Positions 27,508 to 36,859 of a stretch of DNA of 64,000 bases are shown here, piece after piece (position 1 is the first letter of the stretch; each line of letters starts with the position of its first letter). Below the pieces are notes generated by a model. It was not told the DNA's origin, ran no database searches, and worked only from the letters and a program-made list of their open reading frames with translations. Origin of the DNA: Pelagomonas calceolata (taxonomy: Eukaryota > Sar > Pelagophyceae > Pelagomonadales > Pelagomonadaceae); the NCBI GenBank assembly GCA_918797485.1, contig CAKKNE010000006.1:2170001-2234000 (forward strand). The letters run 5' to 3'. Made by a program: the position numbers and the translations under genes.

Positions 27508-28366
27508 ATGGCGCGACTCGTGTGGGCATGCAGCCTCGCACTCTGCGCAGGCTTCCAGCCGCCGCGCCTTACGCCGCCGCCGCGGCACACCATGCAGGCC
27601 GACGCGGCCAGCATCTTGGACAGCACGCTGTCGCTCGCCAACTCCGAGGAGTTTTTGGGGGGCATCGTCGGCTTCTTACCGCTCATCGCAAGACCCAGTG
27701 CGTAAATCATGACCTCACGCCATCGACGCGACGCCAGCTCGATGGCACGGCACACAGGCGATCCCCGGCGTGCTCGTCGGCATCCCGTTCCTCGTGTTCA
27801 ACCGCCTGAAAGACTTGGAAGGAGACGCCTACACGGAGACGGTCTTCACGGACAAGCAGCCTCCCCGGCGGCCCGGGGCCGAACCCGTCGTGCGAAAGAA
27901 GGACATCGACATGTCCTACGCGGAGCTCGAGCAAAAGTACGGCGAGGCGACGCTCTTCAAAGATGACGCGCCGCCGAAACCGCCGGTGAACGAGCCCTTC
28001 GCGCTGCCGGAATTGCCGTCGTTTCCGAGCTTCGGCGGCGACGCGCCCGCGCCGCCAAAATACGAGGCGCCACCTTCCCAACCGGAGGAGGAGTTCGCCC
28101 TCCCGGAGCTCAAGCTCCCTTCGTTACCATCCTTTCCGTCCTTCGGCGGCGGCGCCGCGGCGCCGCCGCCGCGATACGACGACGCGGCGCCGGCGCCGCC
28201 CGAGGAGGAGTTCAAGCTCCCCGAGATCTCCCTGCCGTCGTTCCCGAACCCGTTCGGCGGCGGCGCGCCGCCCGCGCGGGAGCCCGTCTTCGCCGACGAG
28301 GAGGAGGACGAGCCGGCGGCCGAGGAGCCGTTCAAGCTGCCCGAGGTGAAGTTTCCCTGGCAGTGA
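27508..28366 (+). CDS. Plastid-targeted membrane protein with four-fold Pro-rich repeat, two exons
   Basis: Exon 1 is 27508-27687 and exon 2 is 27758-28366; splicing gives 262 residues. A signal peptide (LVWACSLALCAGFQPP) with Phe just after the likely cleavage site suggests plastid import. One long or two short membrane spans follow, spliced as FLPLIA/IPGVLVGIPFLVF. The C-terminal half carries four copies of a motif of the form EEEFxLPExxLPSFPSFGGG, separated by Pro/Ala spacers, ending FKLPEVKFPWQ. The family is unknown; the repeats look like evenly spaced docking sites on a thylakoid or envelope protein. The intron is a GC-AG introner-like insertion. Confidence 0.75.
27688..27757 (+). mobile_element. 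Introner-like element forming a 70-nt GC-AG intron
   Basis: The donor is GCAAGA and the acceptor GGCACACAG. It shares with the intron at 18077-18182 the core ACGCCATCGACGCGACG, the inverted partner GCTCGATGGC, and a left end (CAGTGCGTAAATC versus CTGTGTGGAAATC). The 8-mers at the two borders (GCAAGACC, GCGATCCC) match at 5 of 8 positions, consistent with an older target duplication. Confidence 0.75.
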
Positions 28367-28509
28367 GGTCGCATTTCCGGCGCCGCGACGGCGTCGGGGC
28401 TAACCTTTGGTTTGGGAATACTTCTAGTACTAGTTCTAGAAACAGAATCCCCGAGTCGGGGGAGTTCGAGTTGCTATTGTGTTTGAGTCGGCAGCGTTGA
28501 TCCTGTGTT

Positions 28510-29670
28510 TTACGCTCCCCCCGGCGTCATCGCTTCCACCGCATCGCGGATGGCGCTCACGCCGCCGTCGCGGGCGGCGCGCACGGCTCGCGCCAGTTGC
28601 AGGCGGAGCTCAGTCGCCACTGTGAGGGGGTGCGCGCCACCAAGCACGCGCCGCACGGTCGGTTCCATGTCCTCAAACGTCGTCACCGCCTCGCGGAGAT
28701 CGTCGAGCGTGGCACCGTCGTCGCAGTAGAGCGACTGCGCGTAATTCACCCTCATTCTGAGCGTGAGCTCATTACTCTCTCCATGAACGCGTTGCGCCAC
28801 GGGCATCGTTTTGCGCAACAGTGCCTTGGCTTCTTTGAAGCGCTTTAGAGTCATAAGAGACGACCCGTAGTTAATAGCTGCAGCGAGGGTGTCCCTATGT
28901 TCCTCGCCCTTGAGCTTAAACCATCCAGAGTACATGTCTCGCCGCATGCACATGGCCTCTTCAAGCCGTCCGAGCTTTTGATACGAGTTCGCAATATTGG
29001 TCTGCATGATGAGGATGTCCTCTTTTGATGTGTCAAGGCGCAGCAGCGTAGCCAAATGGGCCTCTCTCACGGACAACGCCTCCTCGTTGTGATTTGCAGC
29101 GGCTAAACCGTTCCCAAGGTTCGTCATTGCGTAGCACCCAATCCAGTCCGTCTCTGGCCGCCCCAAGTACGTCTTCCAGCACGCCCATCCGAGTGCGCAC
29201 GCCACGACACCGTGGTATTGTTGCTCGCACAGGCTACAAGTGTGCCACCGCTCCCACTTATCGTTGTCCAAATTCCTCTCCTGGGCATCCGCGACCAAAA
29301 TCTTTGCCTGCTCCGCCAGGCACGACACGTGCACAAAGCCTGCTGTTCCACGGCACGAACACCCACGCACGAGACCCTCCTTCGTCTTCCAGTGGAGGGC
29401 CTGCGTGCAGATGAAGCACGTCTGGCCCTTGGTGTCCTCCGCGCACGCCTCCGCCGCGACCGTCACGGCCTCCGTGTATCTGTTATTTGCGTTGTATTGC
29501 TCAGCGCCACCAGCCTTTTTAATCTGTTTGCAGAGCTTGTCGTGGCCGCCCGATTCCCAGTGTTGTTTCTGGCATTCGGGCCCACAATAGCGTGTGCTGC
29601 AGCGGCCGCATTTCTTACCCAAGGTTAAGCCAAGCTCGGTGGCGCAGACGGCGCACTGCGTGAGGATCAT
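28510..29670 (-). CDS. MYND / RING-CH / TPR protein, copy 1
   Basis: The 386-residue protein has three parts. An N-terminal MYND zinc finger (CAVCATELG...CGRCSTRYCGPECQ...HDKLC) is followed by a RING-CH finger (CFICTQ, CSCRGTAGFVHVSCL, CSLCEQQY) and by kinesin-light-chain-like TPR units (NLGNGLAAANHNEEALSVRE and others). RING-CH fingers usually recruit E2 enzymes and MYND/TPR modules bind partners, so an adapter or ubiquitin ligase role is possible but unproven. It is a clear paralogue of the gene at 35137-36492. It is convergent with the plastid repeat protein. Confidence 0.85.
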   Translation of the reverse strand: MILTQCAVCATELGLTLGKKCGRCSTRYCGPECQKQHWESGGHDKLCKQIKKAGGAEQYNANNRYTEAVTVAAEACAEDTKGQTCFICTQALHWKTKEGLVRGCSCRGTAGFVHVSCLAEQAKILVADAQERNLDNDKWERWHTCSLCEQQYHGVVACALGWACWKTYLGRPETDWIGCYAMTNLGNGLAAANHNEEALSVREAHLATLLRLDTSKEDILIMQTNIANSYQKLGRLEEAMCMRRDMYSGWFKLKGEEHRDTLAAAINYGSSLMTLKRFKEAKALLRKTMPVAQRVHGESNELTLRMRVNYAQSLYCDDGATLDDLREAVTTFEDMEPTVRRVLGGAHPLTVATELRLQLARAVRAARDGGVSAIRDAVEAMTPGGA

Positions 29671-29736
29671 CTTTTATGTTGTCGAAATGCTCGGGGGCAG
29701 CCCTACGAGCAAAAAGCCTCGCGCCCCGAATTTTTG

Positions 29737-29759
29737 CTAGTGCCTTACAGCCGCTAGCT
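29737..29759 (+). promoter_or_regulatory. CTAG palindromic upstream element
   Basis: GCTAGTGCCTTACAGCCG then CTAGC, 120 bp before the PsbP-like ATG at 29857, same orientation as that gene. Confidence 0.65.
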
Positions 29760-29856
29760 CAGCTAGAGAGCCTGAGCTTTGGATTTGGCTCTTTGGCAGC
29801 TCTCGCAGCCTTCAGACGCAGGCACGGTTTCAGGAGGACCGCCACAAACCGCTGCA

Positions 29857-30504
29857 ATGATGCCGCCATCGCTGCGCCTTCTCACACTCTGTGCCGCGAG
29901 CCAGGCCCTCAAGCCTGAGTTTCTCAAAGCGCCACAGCCCTCCCGGCGCGAGATCCTCAAAGCGCCTCTAGCTCTTGCAACCGTCGTCGCACTACCAGCG
30001 GTGGCGGCGGACACGAAGACCATCTCCGTGCCGGTAGGATCGTCCGCGAAGGACGGCTCGCCTCTCAGCAAGGCCACGTTCTCCGTGCCGGCCGACTGGG
30101 TCAAGCTGTCCGGCGATCCAGGTGGAGGGAGAAAGATGGAGCTCTACGCCGACCCGAACAACGCGGACACGAACGCCTTCGCACTCATCACCCCTGTAAG
30201 GGGAGACTATACCTCCCTAGGAAGTTTTGGTAGCGTGGAGGTTGTCCAGGACACGGTCATGCCCGCGGCGCCGGACATCACCTACGACGTCATCAAGTCG
30301 GAAGCCCAGACGGGCAAGTACGTCTATGAATACATCGTACAGGTGCCAGAACAGCCGAAGCGGCACCTGACGACGATCTTCATGGTCGTCTCGGACTGCA
30401 TCGTGACATTCAACTTCCAGGCCAAGCAATCGGACTACAACGGCGACGTTCCCGGTTTAGCGAAGACTGTGGCCGCGTCGTTCAAGACGGGTAAGGCATC
30501 TTAG
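29857..30504 (+). CDS. PsbP-family thylakoid lumen protein
   Basis: The 215-residue protein starts at the ATG at 29857; an in-frame ATG at 29779 adds 26 residues that hide the signal peptide. Targeting is layered: a signal peptide (LRLLTLCAASQA), a plastid transit part, then a twin-arginine lumen signal (SRREILKAPLALATVVALPA, cleaved near AVAADT). The mature part matches PsbP-like proteins (FSVPADWVKLSGDPGGGRK, then DPNNADTNAFALITPVRGDY, SLGSFGSVEVV, and KYVYEYIVQVP). PsbP proteins stabilise the oxygen-evolving complex or assist photosystem assembly. Whether this is PsbP itself or a PsbP-domain relative is undecided. Confidence 0.88.
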   Translation: MMPPSLRLLTLCAASQALKPEFLKAPQPSRREILKAPLALATVVALPAVAADTKTISVPVGSSAKDGSPLSKATFSVPADWVKLSGDPGGGRKMELYADPNNADTNAFALITPVRGDYTSLGSFGSVEVVQDTVMPAAPDITYDVIKSEAQTGKYVYEYIVQVPEQPKRHLTTIFMVVSDCIVTFNFQAKQSDYNGDVPGLAKTVAASFKTGKAS

Positions 30505-30520
30505 TCCTAAAGGGGGGGAA

Positions 30521-33500
30521 TCAGCCCGAGCGCTGGAACCGCGGAGACCGGCGTGGCGAGCGCCGCGGCGGCGGCGAGTTCTCCCGCGTTTTGATGGGTG
30601 TCTTGCGCGAACCCGGCGTCTTCGACCGCTTCCGGTTCGCGCCCGCCGAACTTCGTAATCGTGAGGACAGCGGCGGCGACGGCGCGCGCGGCGACTGGGG
30701 GTTCGGCACCGCCGCCACGAAGGCCGCGAGCTTCGACGGCGACTTTCGTGATTGAGACCGCGGCGACAGCGCCGGGGAGGTCGGGTTCGGCACCTTGGCC
30801 ATAAACGCCGCAAGAGGAGAGGTAGGAGCAGCTTTCCGCGGGGACCGCGCCGGCGACTCGAGGCTCCTCCGGCTGAAGGCGCCGAGTGCCAGCTCCGGCG
30901 ACGCGGACGCGGCAGGCTCGGGCGACCGTTTCGACGCCCAGGCGTCGAGCGCGCCGAGCGCGCCGGCGGTGTCCGCAGGCGGCGTCTTGGGCAGCGACGG
31001 CGCCGCCGACGCCCAGGCCGAGAGCGAGAGCGGCTGCGAGCTGGGCTCCGTCTTTGTTGGAGACGGCGCCTCCTCCGTGGACGCGGGCGACGGCTGTTCC
31101 TCGGCCACGGGCGACGCCACGGGCGTCGGCGCGTCGCAGTGCTCCCGCAACGCGTGCGCCGTCTGGACGATGCGCCACAACTTCAACCGCCGCGCCACGA
31201 CCCGCCACCGGCCCGTCAGGTGGTGCTTGCGGCAGGCGCCCAGCAGCTCCGCGTCGAAATCCGACGCGACCGTCGGGGCCGCCGGCGCGACGGTCGACGC
31301 CGGGACGACGGCGCCGTCGGCGAGCGTCACGTTCACGGACTGGGGACGCGGCGGCAGGGGCGGCGGCACGGGCGGGCACACGGAGAGCCGTGTCGCGTCG
31401 ACGGCGAAGACCTCGCCCTGGGCCCGGTGCGCCTCCAATTCGTTCTGCAGATCTTGTAAACGCACCTCCAATTGATCGGTTTTGGAGGCCTTGGCCTCGG
31501 CCACGTCCAAGGCGCGCTGGAGCTTTCTCAATTGCAGTCGCAGGTCGTCGGCGTCGTCGTTCGCGCGGATGTAGGCGCGCTGCGTCCCGATCGTGCCCTT
31601 GAGGTCGCGCACGGTCTGGCGGAGCTCCTTGCACTCGTCCTTGTGTTGTTCCGACGACTGTCTTCTCAATTCCGCCTCGGCGCGCGCCGCTGATAATGCT
31701 TCGGCGTTTCGCCGTTGTTCAGCCTCGGCGTCGCGTCGCGCCGCCACCTCGGCATCGCGCCGGGCCGCCGCCTCGGCGTCGCGTCGCGCCGCCGCCTCGA
31801 TCGCCTCCACCGCATCGGCCCCGGCGCCTTCCCGCGCCAAAGATAACCGCGCGGCGCTCAGCGCGCCCTCGACCAATCCATCGGCACAAGCGTCGCGCGC
31901 GCCGTCCACGATCGTGGCGACGCGCTGCGTGAAGCCCGCCGCGTCGTCGGCTAAAGCCGCCGCGGCCTGGGCCGCGTCGGCCGCGGCGCCGCGCGACGCC
32001 GCGAGCGCCGCCTCGGCGCGGTCGGCGCGCCGCGCCCGCTCGGCCGCGTCGGCCTCGGCCCGCGCCGCGCGCGCCTCGGCGGCCGCGCACCGGTCCCGCG
32101 CGTCGCCGCCGTCCGCGAGCGCCGCCTCGGCGCGCGCCGCGCGCGCCAGCGCGTCCTCGGTCGTTTTCATGCGCGCCGCGCCTGCGTCGGCGGTGTTGCG
32201 TAATCGACGCGATGGCGTAGCAATGGGGGACGCCGGCACCGAACCGTCGCTCGCGTTCTGTTTAAGAGCCGCCTCGGCCGCCTCCGCCCTTCTACAGAGA
32301 GCGCCGACGGCGTCCAGCGACGCGCGCGGCGGCTTCTCCCTTTCATCACGCAAGACGTTGCCCGTCGTGCGCCGCCGCCTTCTCTTAAGCTCGGCGATCG
32401 CGTCGGCGTCGCCGACGCTCAGCGCCAGCTTCTCCAGCGTCTTGATGCGTCTAGCTTTCTCCTCGAGCTTCGCCGCTTGGGCGGCCACGGCGCGCGCCAA
32501 CTGCAGGTTCTCCCTCTCTAATCTCTCGGCCCGCGCGGCCGCCTCTGGATCACTTTTCTTCGGTACGACGGTGTTCGGCACGATGCGGATGGACGCGCGC
32601 GCCGCCCTTCTTCCAAATTGGAGCGTCCTTCTGGTTTCCTCGAGCTGGGCCGTCCCCGGCGCGACGCAGCAGATCAGTGCTAATTTAGCCCGTCCTTGTA
32701 ACGTGGGCTGCAGCAACCTCGTCAAAGTCGCGTTGCGAAAACTGGGTTTCAGGCGGTCGCCCATCTGCCTCAACACATGGTTTAAGGCACTCAACGACTT
32801 GTTGATGCCGACGCCCTCGTGGAACCGCGTTTCAGGCGCGCTCACCCAGGCCCGCTGGCCGTTCTGCGAGTGCTCTCCCGACTTCCTTCTTTTAGGCTTC
32901 TCGGACCCCGCCAGGTCGACCACACAGAGCGTCGCCTCAAACCTTACACCTCGGACGTCCGTCTCGACGCGCAGTCTTAATACAGCGTGGCTCCGCGACG
33001 ACTTCGCGTTCAGTCGCGTCGCCCCGCGTTTTCGGTTCCGTTCACCCCTATTGACGACCGCATCCAGGGCGTTCGGCGAGCCGATGCGCACCTCGTGCGC
33101 GCCCGTGACGCGGACCACCGGCTTGTCCTTGACTTGTACTGAGGACCTCGCGTCGAGTAAATCGGTGAGCTTCTCGTCATAGACCTCAAGATACGACGCC
33201 CACACTCGAACACCGCCCTCGGCCGTGCCCTCGTCGAAGACCTGCTCGCAGGCGAGCCGCATGACGCCCTGGGTCGTGTGCGTCTTGCCCGACGCCGTCT
33301 GGCCGTAGGCGACGATCGTGCCGGACCGTCCTACCAATAAGCCGCCCACGACTTCCCGGCAACTCCTCTCGTAGACTTGTTCCGTATGTACATCAGTACC
33401 ACACACCGCGTCGAACCTATAACGCTCGCCGGAGTGCTTGCCGGCCGCTTGCGTGATCGTCGTTTGATCGACGGTCCAGCCCGCCTCGCCGTCGGCGCCG

Positions 33501-33583
33501 CCCGCCGGCCGGACGCGGACGCAGACGAGGACGGATTCCTCCTCGCCTTCCTCCTGCTTCGTCTGTTTGGCGGGGGTCGTCAT
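30521..33583 (-). CDS. Kinesin with N-terminal motor and long coiled coil
   Basis: The 1020-residue protein has its motor domain at about 17-345. The P-loop is GQTASGKT (94-101), switch I NAKSSRSHA and switch II DLAGSEK. The microtubule-binding segment includes NKSLSALNHVLRQM. An Ala/Arg-rich coiled coil spans about 355-690, and a Pro/Ser-rich basic tail with SP/TP sites occupies the end. The layout resembles kinesin-7/CENP-E-like plus-end motors, but subfamily is not certain. An insert in L11 (KPKRRKSGEHSQNGQ) lengthens the microtubule face. It is convergent with the PsbP gene, 16 bp apart. Confidence 0.92.
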   Translation of the reverse strand: MTTPAKQTKQEEGEEESVLVCVRVRPAGGADGEAGWTVDQTTITQAAGKHSGERYRFDAVCGTDVHTEQVYERSCREVVGGLLVGRSGTIVAYGQTASGKTHTTQGVMRLACEQVFDEGTAEGGVRVWASYLEVYDEKLTDLLDARSSVQVKDKPVVRVTGAHEVRIGSPNALDAVVNRGERNRKRGATRLNAKSSRSHAVLRLRVETDVRGVRFEATLCVVDLAGSEKPKRRKSGEHSQNGQRAWVSAPETRFHEGVGINKSLSALNHVLRQMGDRLKPSFRNATLTRLLQPTLQGRAKLALICCVAPGTAQLEETRRTLQFGRRAARASIRIVPNTVVPKKSDPEAAARAERLERENLQLARAVAAQAAKLEEKARRIKTLEKLALSVGDADAIAELKRRRRRTTGNVLRDEREKPPRASLDAVGALCRRAEAAEAALKQNASDGSVPASPIATPSRRLRNTADAGAARMKTTEDALARAARAEAALADGGDARDRCAAAEARAARAEADAAERARRADRAEAALAASRGAAADAAQAAAALADDAAGFTQRVATIVDGARDACADGLVEGALSAARLSLAREGAGADAVEAIEAAARRDAEAAARRDAEVAARRDAEAEQRRNAEALSAARAEAELRRQSSEQHKDECKELRQTVRDLKGTIGTQRAYIRANDDADDLRLQLRKLQRALDVAEAKASKTDQLEVRLQDLQNELEAHRAQGEVFAVDATRLSVCPPVPPPLPPRPQSVNVTLADGAVVPASTVAPAAPTVASDFDAELLGACRKHHLTGRWRVVARRLKLWRIVQTAHALREHCDAPTPVASPVAEEQPSPASTEEAPSPTKTEPSSQPLSLSAWASAAPSLPKTPPADTAGALGALDAWASKRSPEPAASASPELALGAFSRRSLESPARSPRKAAPTSPLAAFMAKVPNPTSPALSPRSQSRKSPSKLAAFVAAVPNPQSPRAPSPPLSSRLRSSAGANRKRSKTPGSRKTPIKTRENSPPPRRSPRRSPRFQRSG

Positions 33584-34055
33584 GCTGCTCTGGACGTTTT
33601 GCTCTTTCTCTTCGCAGCGACAACGAATTGAGACCGCTCCTTCTCCACAGCTCTTGCCAGGCGCTGCGAAACTCTGTTCGTGGCCTCAGTTAGCTCAGCG
33701 CCGGCCCGTGCTGAGCGTTTTAGCAGAGGCAAAAGTGCGGAGCCAAACGTGCATACCCGCACCCATTGGATACCGTTTTTTCTTACCATGCCTGCACAGG
33801 AGTCCTCCGGAAGCCTCTCGCGGGACAATGGCTCCGGGCGGTGCCCTCGCCGGGGCGAGGTAGCAGTCTGCGTCGTGTGAGTGCAATTGAGGCTAAGACC
33901 AGCCTCTGCGATTGCACAGACGGCACACCTACGGACTAGGTCGGCGAGAGAGTTCTCTCCCTCGCACAGCCGTCTCGGTTCACGCAAATCGCCGTAAACC
34001 GCCTCACTGCAAGTCAGCAGCGCTGTCGCCGTAACCACACCTCACAGCAAGCAAG
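33584..34055. other. Divergent intergenic region, kinesin and S1 genes
   Basis: This 472-bp region contains ACCTACGGACTAGG (33928-33941), similar to the 19-bp repeat at 3443 and 27341. No CTAG palindrome, RNA gene or plausible coding frame was seen. Confidence 0.4.
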
Positions 34056-35087
34056 ATGCAGCGAGTCATCGTCGCACTCGCGCTCAGCGCGGGCGCCACT
34101 ACGGCCCTGCAGTTCGCCGCGCCGGTGCGCCCACTCAGCAAGCATGTCATGCGGGCCGAGGCCGACGCGCCGGTGACGGCCGCGGACATCGAGGACGCCG
34201 CCGAGGCCGCCGAGGAGGCGCCCGTCGTCGCCGAGGAGGCCGCCGCCGAGGAGAAGCCGAAGCGCAAGAGCAAGAAGGACGCGACGCCGCTCGACCAGCT
34301 GGTCGTCGGCGATTCCTACGACGGCACGATCACTGGAGTGGCCGCCTATGGCGCATTCGTGGACATCGGCGCCCAGTCCGACGGGCTGGTCCACATCTCC
34401 GAGTTGAGCACGGAGTTCGTGTCCGACGTGAGCGCGGTCGTCTCCGAGGGCGACGCCGTCTCCGTCAGAGTTCTTAAAGTAGACGAGCAGAAGAAGCAGT
34501 TGTCTCTCTCCCTAAAGCCCGAGGGCGCGGCGGCGCCGCCGAAGCGCGGCGGCGGCGGGCGGCGCACGAAGAAGGCCGGCGCCGACGAGCTGCGCAAGTA
34601 TTTGGATGCTGATCCTCAAGAGTTCGTCGAGGGCACGGTCCGCACGGTGCTGTCCTGGGGCGCCTTCGTGAACATTGCGGAAGGTGTGGATGGGTTGGTG
34701 CACATTTCGCGCGTGTCTGATGATCGCGTCGAAGATTTGGAGGCCATGCTGTCCCCGGGCGACAAGGTCCAGGTTCGAGTGGTCGAAGTCGACCTCGAGA
34801 AGGCCACGTTAGCCTTGGCCATGAACACGTACCGCGATCCGTCCACATTGCCTCCTAGAAGAGCTCGGGACGACGGCGACGGCGAGTCCGCCGCGGCGAG
34901 ACGCGCGAGGGACCCGGACGCCAAGTTCGGCGGCCAGCGCAAGCCGAAGCGCCGTGATCCGGGAGACGACATCTGGGACAACACCGACGACTTCGTCTGG
35001 AAGGACGTCTTGGAGAAGGCGGAGAACGAGGACGACATGTCGTCGGGCTTCGTCGTCGACGAGAAGGGCGTGCTGTCGCTCATGTAG
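34056..35087 (+). CDS. Plastid-targeted S1-domain RNA-binding protein
   Basis: The 343-residue protein has an N-terminal signal peptide plus ALQFAAPVRP, the Phe-type plastid import signal. An acidic Ala/Glu stretch and a basic patch (KPKRKSKKD) precede two S1 domains. The first runs from VGDSYDGTITGVAAYGAFVD to SLSLKPEG; the second from EGTVRTVLSWGAFVNIAEGV to LALAMNTY. An acidic/basic tail follows. S1 pairs of this kind occur in ribosomal protein S1 and PETs-type plastid translation proteins, so a role in plastid mRNA binding or translation is likely. Confidence 0.88.
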   Translation: MQRVIVALALSAGATTALQFAAPVRPLSKHVMRAEADAPVTAADIEDAAEAAEEAPVVAEEAAAEEKPKRKSKKDATPLDQLVVGDSYDGTITGVAAYGAFVDIGAQSDGLVHISELSTEFVSDVSAVVSEGDAVSVRVLKVDEQKKQLSLSLKPEGAAAPPKRGGGGRRTKKAGADELRKYLDADPQEFVEGTVRTVLSWGAFVNIAEGVDGLVHISRVSDDRVEDLEAMLSPGDKVQVRVVEVDLEKATLALAMNTYRDPSTLPPRRARDDGDGESAAARRARDPDAKFGGQRKPKRRDPGDDIWDNTDDFVWKDVLEKAENEDDMSSGFVVDEKGVLSLM

Positions 35088-35136
35088 GGTTCCCCTCTCC
35101 GCTCCGTAAGTGCTATGGTATATATCTCGTGTGGCT

Positions 35137-36492
35137 TTACGCGTCCCCCGGCGCCAGCGCCCCCACCGCCTCGCAGATGGAGCTCACGACGCCGGAGAAG
35201 GGCGCTTCTCTCGCCTCGAGGCGCCGTTGTATGGCGTCCAAGTCCCTTTGTAACGCGTCGCGTTCTGCCACTTGCACCGTCCCCGCTTCGCAGGCAAGCT
35301 CGAAGCGCCGTCGTAAGGCGTAGAGGTCCCTTTGTAACGCGCCGGCGGCGGCGCGGTCCGCCACTCGCACCGCCTCAGCTTCGCGGGCGCGGAGGGCGGC
35401 TCGCGCGTCTCGCAGGGATTTCTCAATCCCCACTGCATCCGGGTGCGCGCCACCGAGAACGCGCCGCGCGGTCCGTTCCAACTCCTCGTGCTTGCTTACG
35501 GCCTCGCGGAGATCGTCAAGCGTGGCGTCGGCGTCCCTGTAGAGCACCCTCGCGTAAATCCAATTCATCTTGAGCGTAAGTTCATCACTTGTTCCGACGC
35601 GTCGCGCCACGGGCAGTGTCCTGCGCAACAGTGATTTGGCTTCTTCGAAGCGCTGTAGGTCCAGAAGCGACGACGCTAAGTTGTTGGCTTCTCGGAGGGT
35701 GTCAAAATGTTCTTCGCCGTATAGCTTCAACCAGCCAGAGTATATCTTCCGTCGCATCCGCAAGACCTCTTCATGCTGTCCAAGCGCTTCATACGCGATT
35801 GCAAGGTTTCCCTGCACAACGAGAATGTTGTGTTGTGATCCATTAGTGCGGAGCAGCATAGACAACTCGGCCTCTCTCACGGACAACGACTCTTTGTGAT
35901 GACGTGCAGACGCTAAACCGTTCCCAAGCACTGAAATCGCCACATTGTAAGCCCAGTCATCCTCCGGCCGCCCCACGTACGTCTTCCAGCACGCCCACGA
36001 GAGCGCGCACTCCACGACGCCGTGGTACATCTGTTCGCAAAGGCCGCACGTGTGCCACCGCTGAAACCTATCATTCTGCACCTTCCAGTCCAAGTTGTTC
36101 TCCTCGGCCTCTGCGACCAAAATCTTCGCTTGCTCCGCCAAGCACGAAACATGCGCGAAACCCGCCGTCCCGCGGCACGCGCACATTCGCACGAGGCCTT
36201 CCTTCGTTTTCCAATGGAGGGCCTGCGTGCAGATGTAGCACGTCTGACCCTTGGTGTCCTCGGCGCATTCCTTCGCAGCAACCGCTACGGCCGCCGTATA
36301 CTTCGTATCGGCATGAAATTGCTCGGCGCCGCCGCTTTTCTTTATCAATTTGCAGAGTTTGTCGTGTCCGCCTCCCTCCCAGTGTTGTTTCTGGCAGGCC
36401 AATCCGCAGTAGCGCGTCTTGCAGCGGCTGCATTGCTTGGCATTGGTACTGTGAAGTGGGGCAGCGCAGGCGGGGCAATGCGTGAGGATCAT
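35137..36492 (-). CDS. MYND / RING-CH / TPR protein, copy 2
   Basis: The ATG at 36492 (MILTHCPACAAPL) matches the start of copy 1 (MILTQCAVCATEL); an earlier ATG at 36534 adds 14 residues. The 451-residue protein repeats the same order: MYND (CSRCKTRYCGLACQKQHW), RING-CH (CYICTQALHW, CACRGTAGFAHVSCL, CGLCEQMY) and TPR units. It differs from copy 1 by a longer C-terminus with a tandem coiled-coil repeat (ALQRDLYALRRRFE and ALQRDLDAIQRRLE). Similarity is strongest over the first 190 residues. The two copies are 5.5 kb apart, on the same strand, with three unrelated genes between them. Confidence 0.85.
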   Translation of the reverse strand: MILTHCPACAAPLHSTNAKQCSRCKTRYCGLACQKQHWEGGGHDKLCKLIKKSGGAEQFHADTKYTAAVAVAAKECAEDTKGQTCYICTQALHWKTKEGLVRMCACRGTAGFAHVSCLAEQAKILVAEAEENNLDWKVQNDRFQRWHTCGLCEQMYHGVVECALSWACWKTYVGRPEDDWAYNVAISVLGNGLASARHHKESLSVREAELSMLLRTNGSQHNILVVQGNLAIAYEALGQHEEVLRMRRKIYSGWLKLYGEEHFDTLREANNLASSLLDLQRFEEAKSLLRRTLPVARRVGTSDELTLKMNWIYARVLYRDADATLDDLREAVSKHEELERTARRVLGGAHPDAVGIEKSLRDARAALRAREAEAVRVADRAAAGALQRDLYALRRRFELACEAGTVQVAERDALQRDLDAIQRRLEAREAPFSGVVSSICEAVGALAPGDA

Positions 36493-36859
36493 CCTAGTGT
36501 TTGGGCTGCTTCTCGTGCTTTTCGCTTGGCACAACCGCTGCTTTTTGAGGCAGGTCTTTCAGCTAGTGGGTCGATACACTAGCGCCGAACCGGGCTGTGT
36601 TTCCATGCGTCCTATGGAGCCATGGGGCGCGCGAGCATGAGCCCTCAGAGCCGACTTTCGCACTTGCAAAAATAGGCGATTGGCAAGACAGCACATATCA
36701 AAACGCGGCCTCGCTAAGCAGCGTCTCCGCGAGCAAGCGCGCCAGCAGCACCTCTCAAAAGCCTCACAGCATTGCCGCGTGCAACGCTTTGAGCCAACGC
36801 CGTCGACGCGGCAGGATCAAAGCAGCTGACCTTGCAAAAAGCAAAAGACCACACACAAG
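36493..36859. other. Divergent intergenic region, MYND copy 2 and Gly-rich gene
   Basis: This 367-bp region contains a near-symmetric CTAG element (36562-36583) and a GGGCTGC block at 36504. An open frame from 36597 runs in but has no recognisable domain. Nothing else was seen. Confidence 0.4.
36562..36583 (-). promoter_or_regulatory. CTAG palindromic upstream element
   Basis: The minus strand reads GCTAGTGTATCGACCCA then CTAGC, 91 bp before the MYND copy 2 ATG at 36492. The element is close to a true palindrome, so orientation is weak. Confidence 0.5.

Noticed and set aside
30507-31634. Long minus-strand open frame overlapping the kinesin gene
   Set aside because: It is a GC-rich out-of-frame shadow with Arg/Ala/Gly composition. 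The kinesin frame on the same strand has clear motifs.
31593-33182. 529-codon plus-strand open frame antisense to the kinesin
   Set aside because: Ser/Ala/Arg-biased antisense shadow of the motor and coiled coil; no domain.
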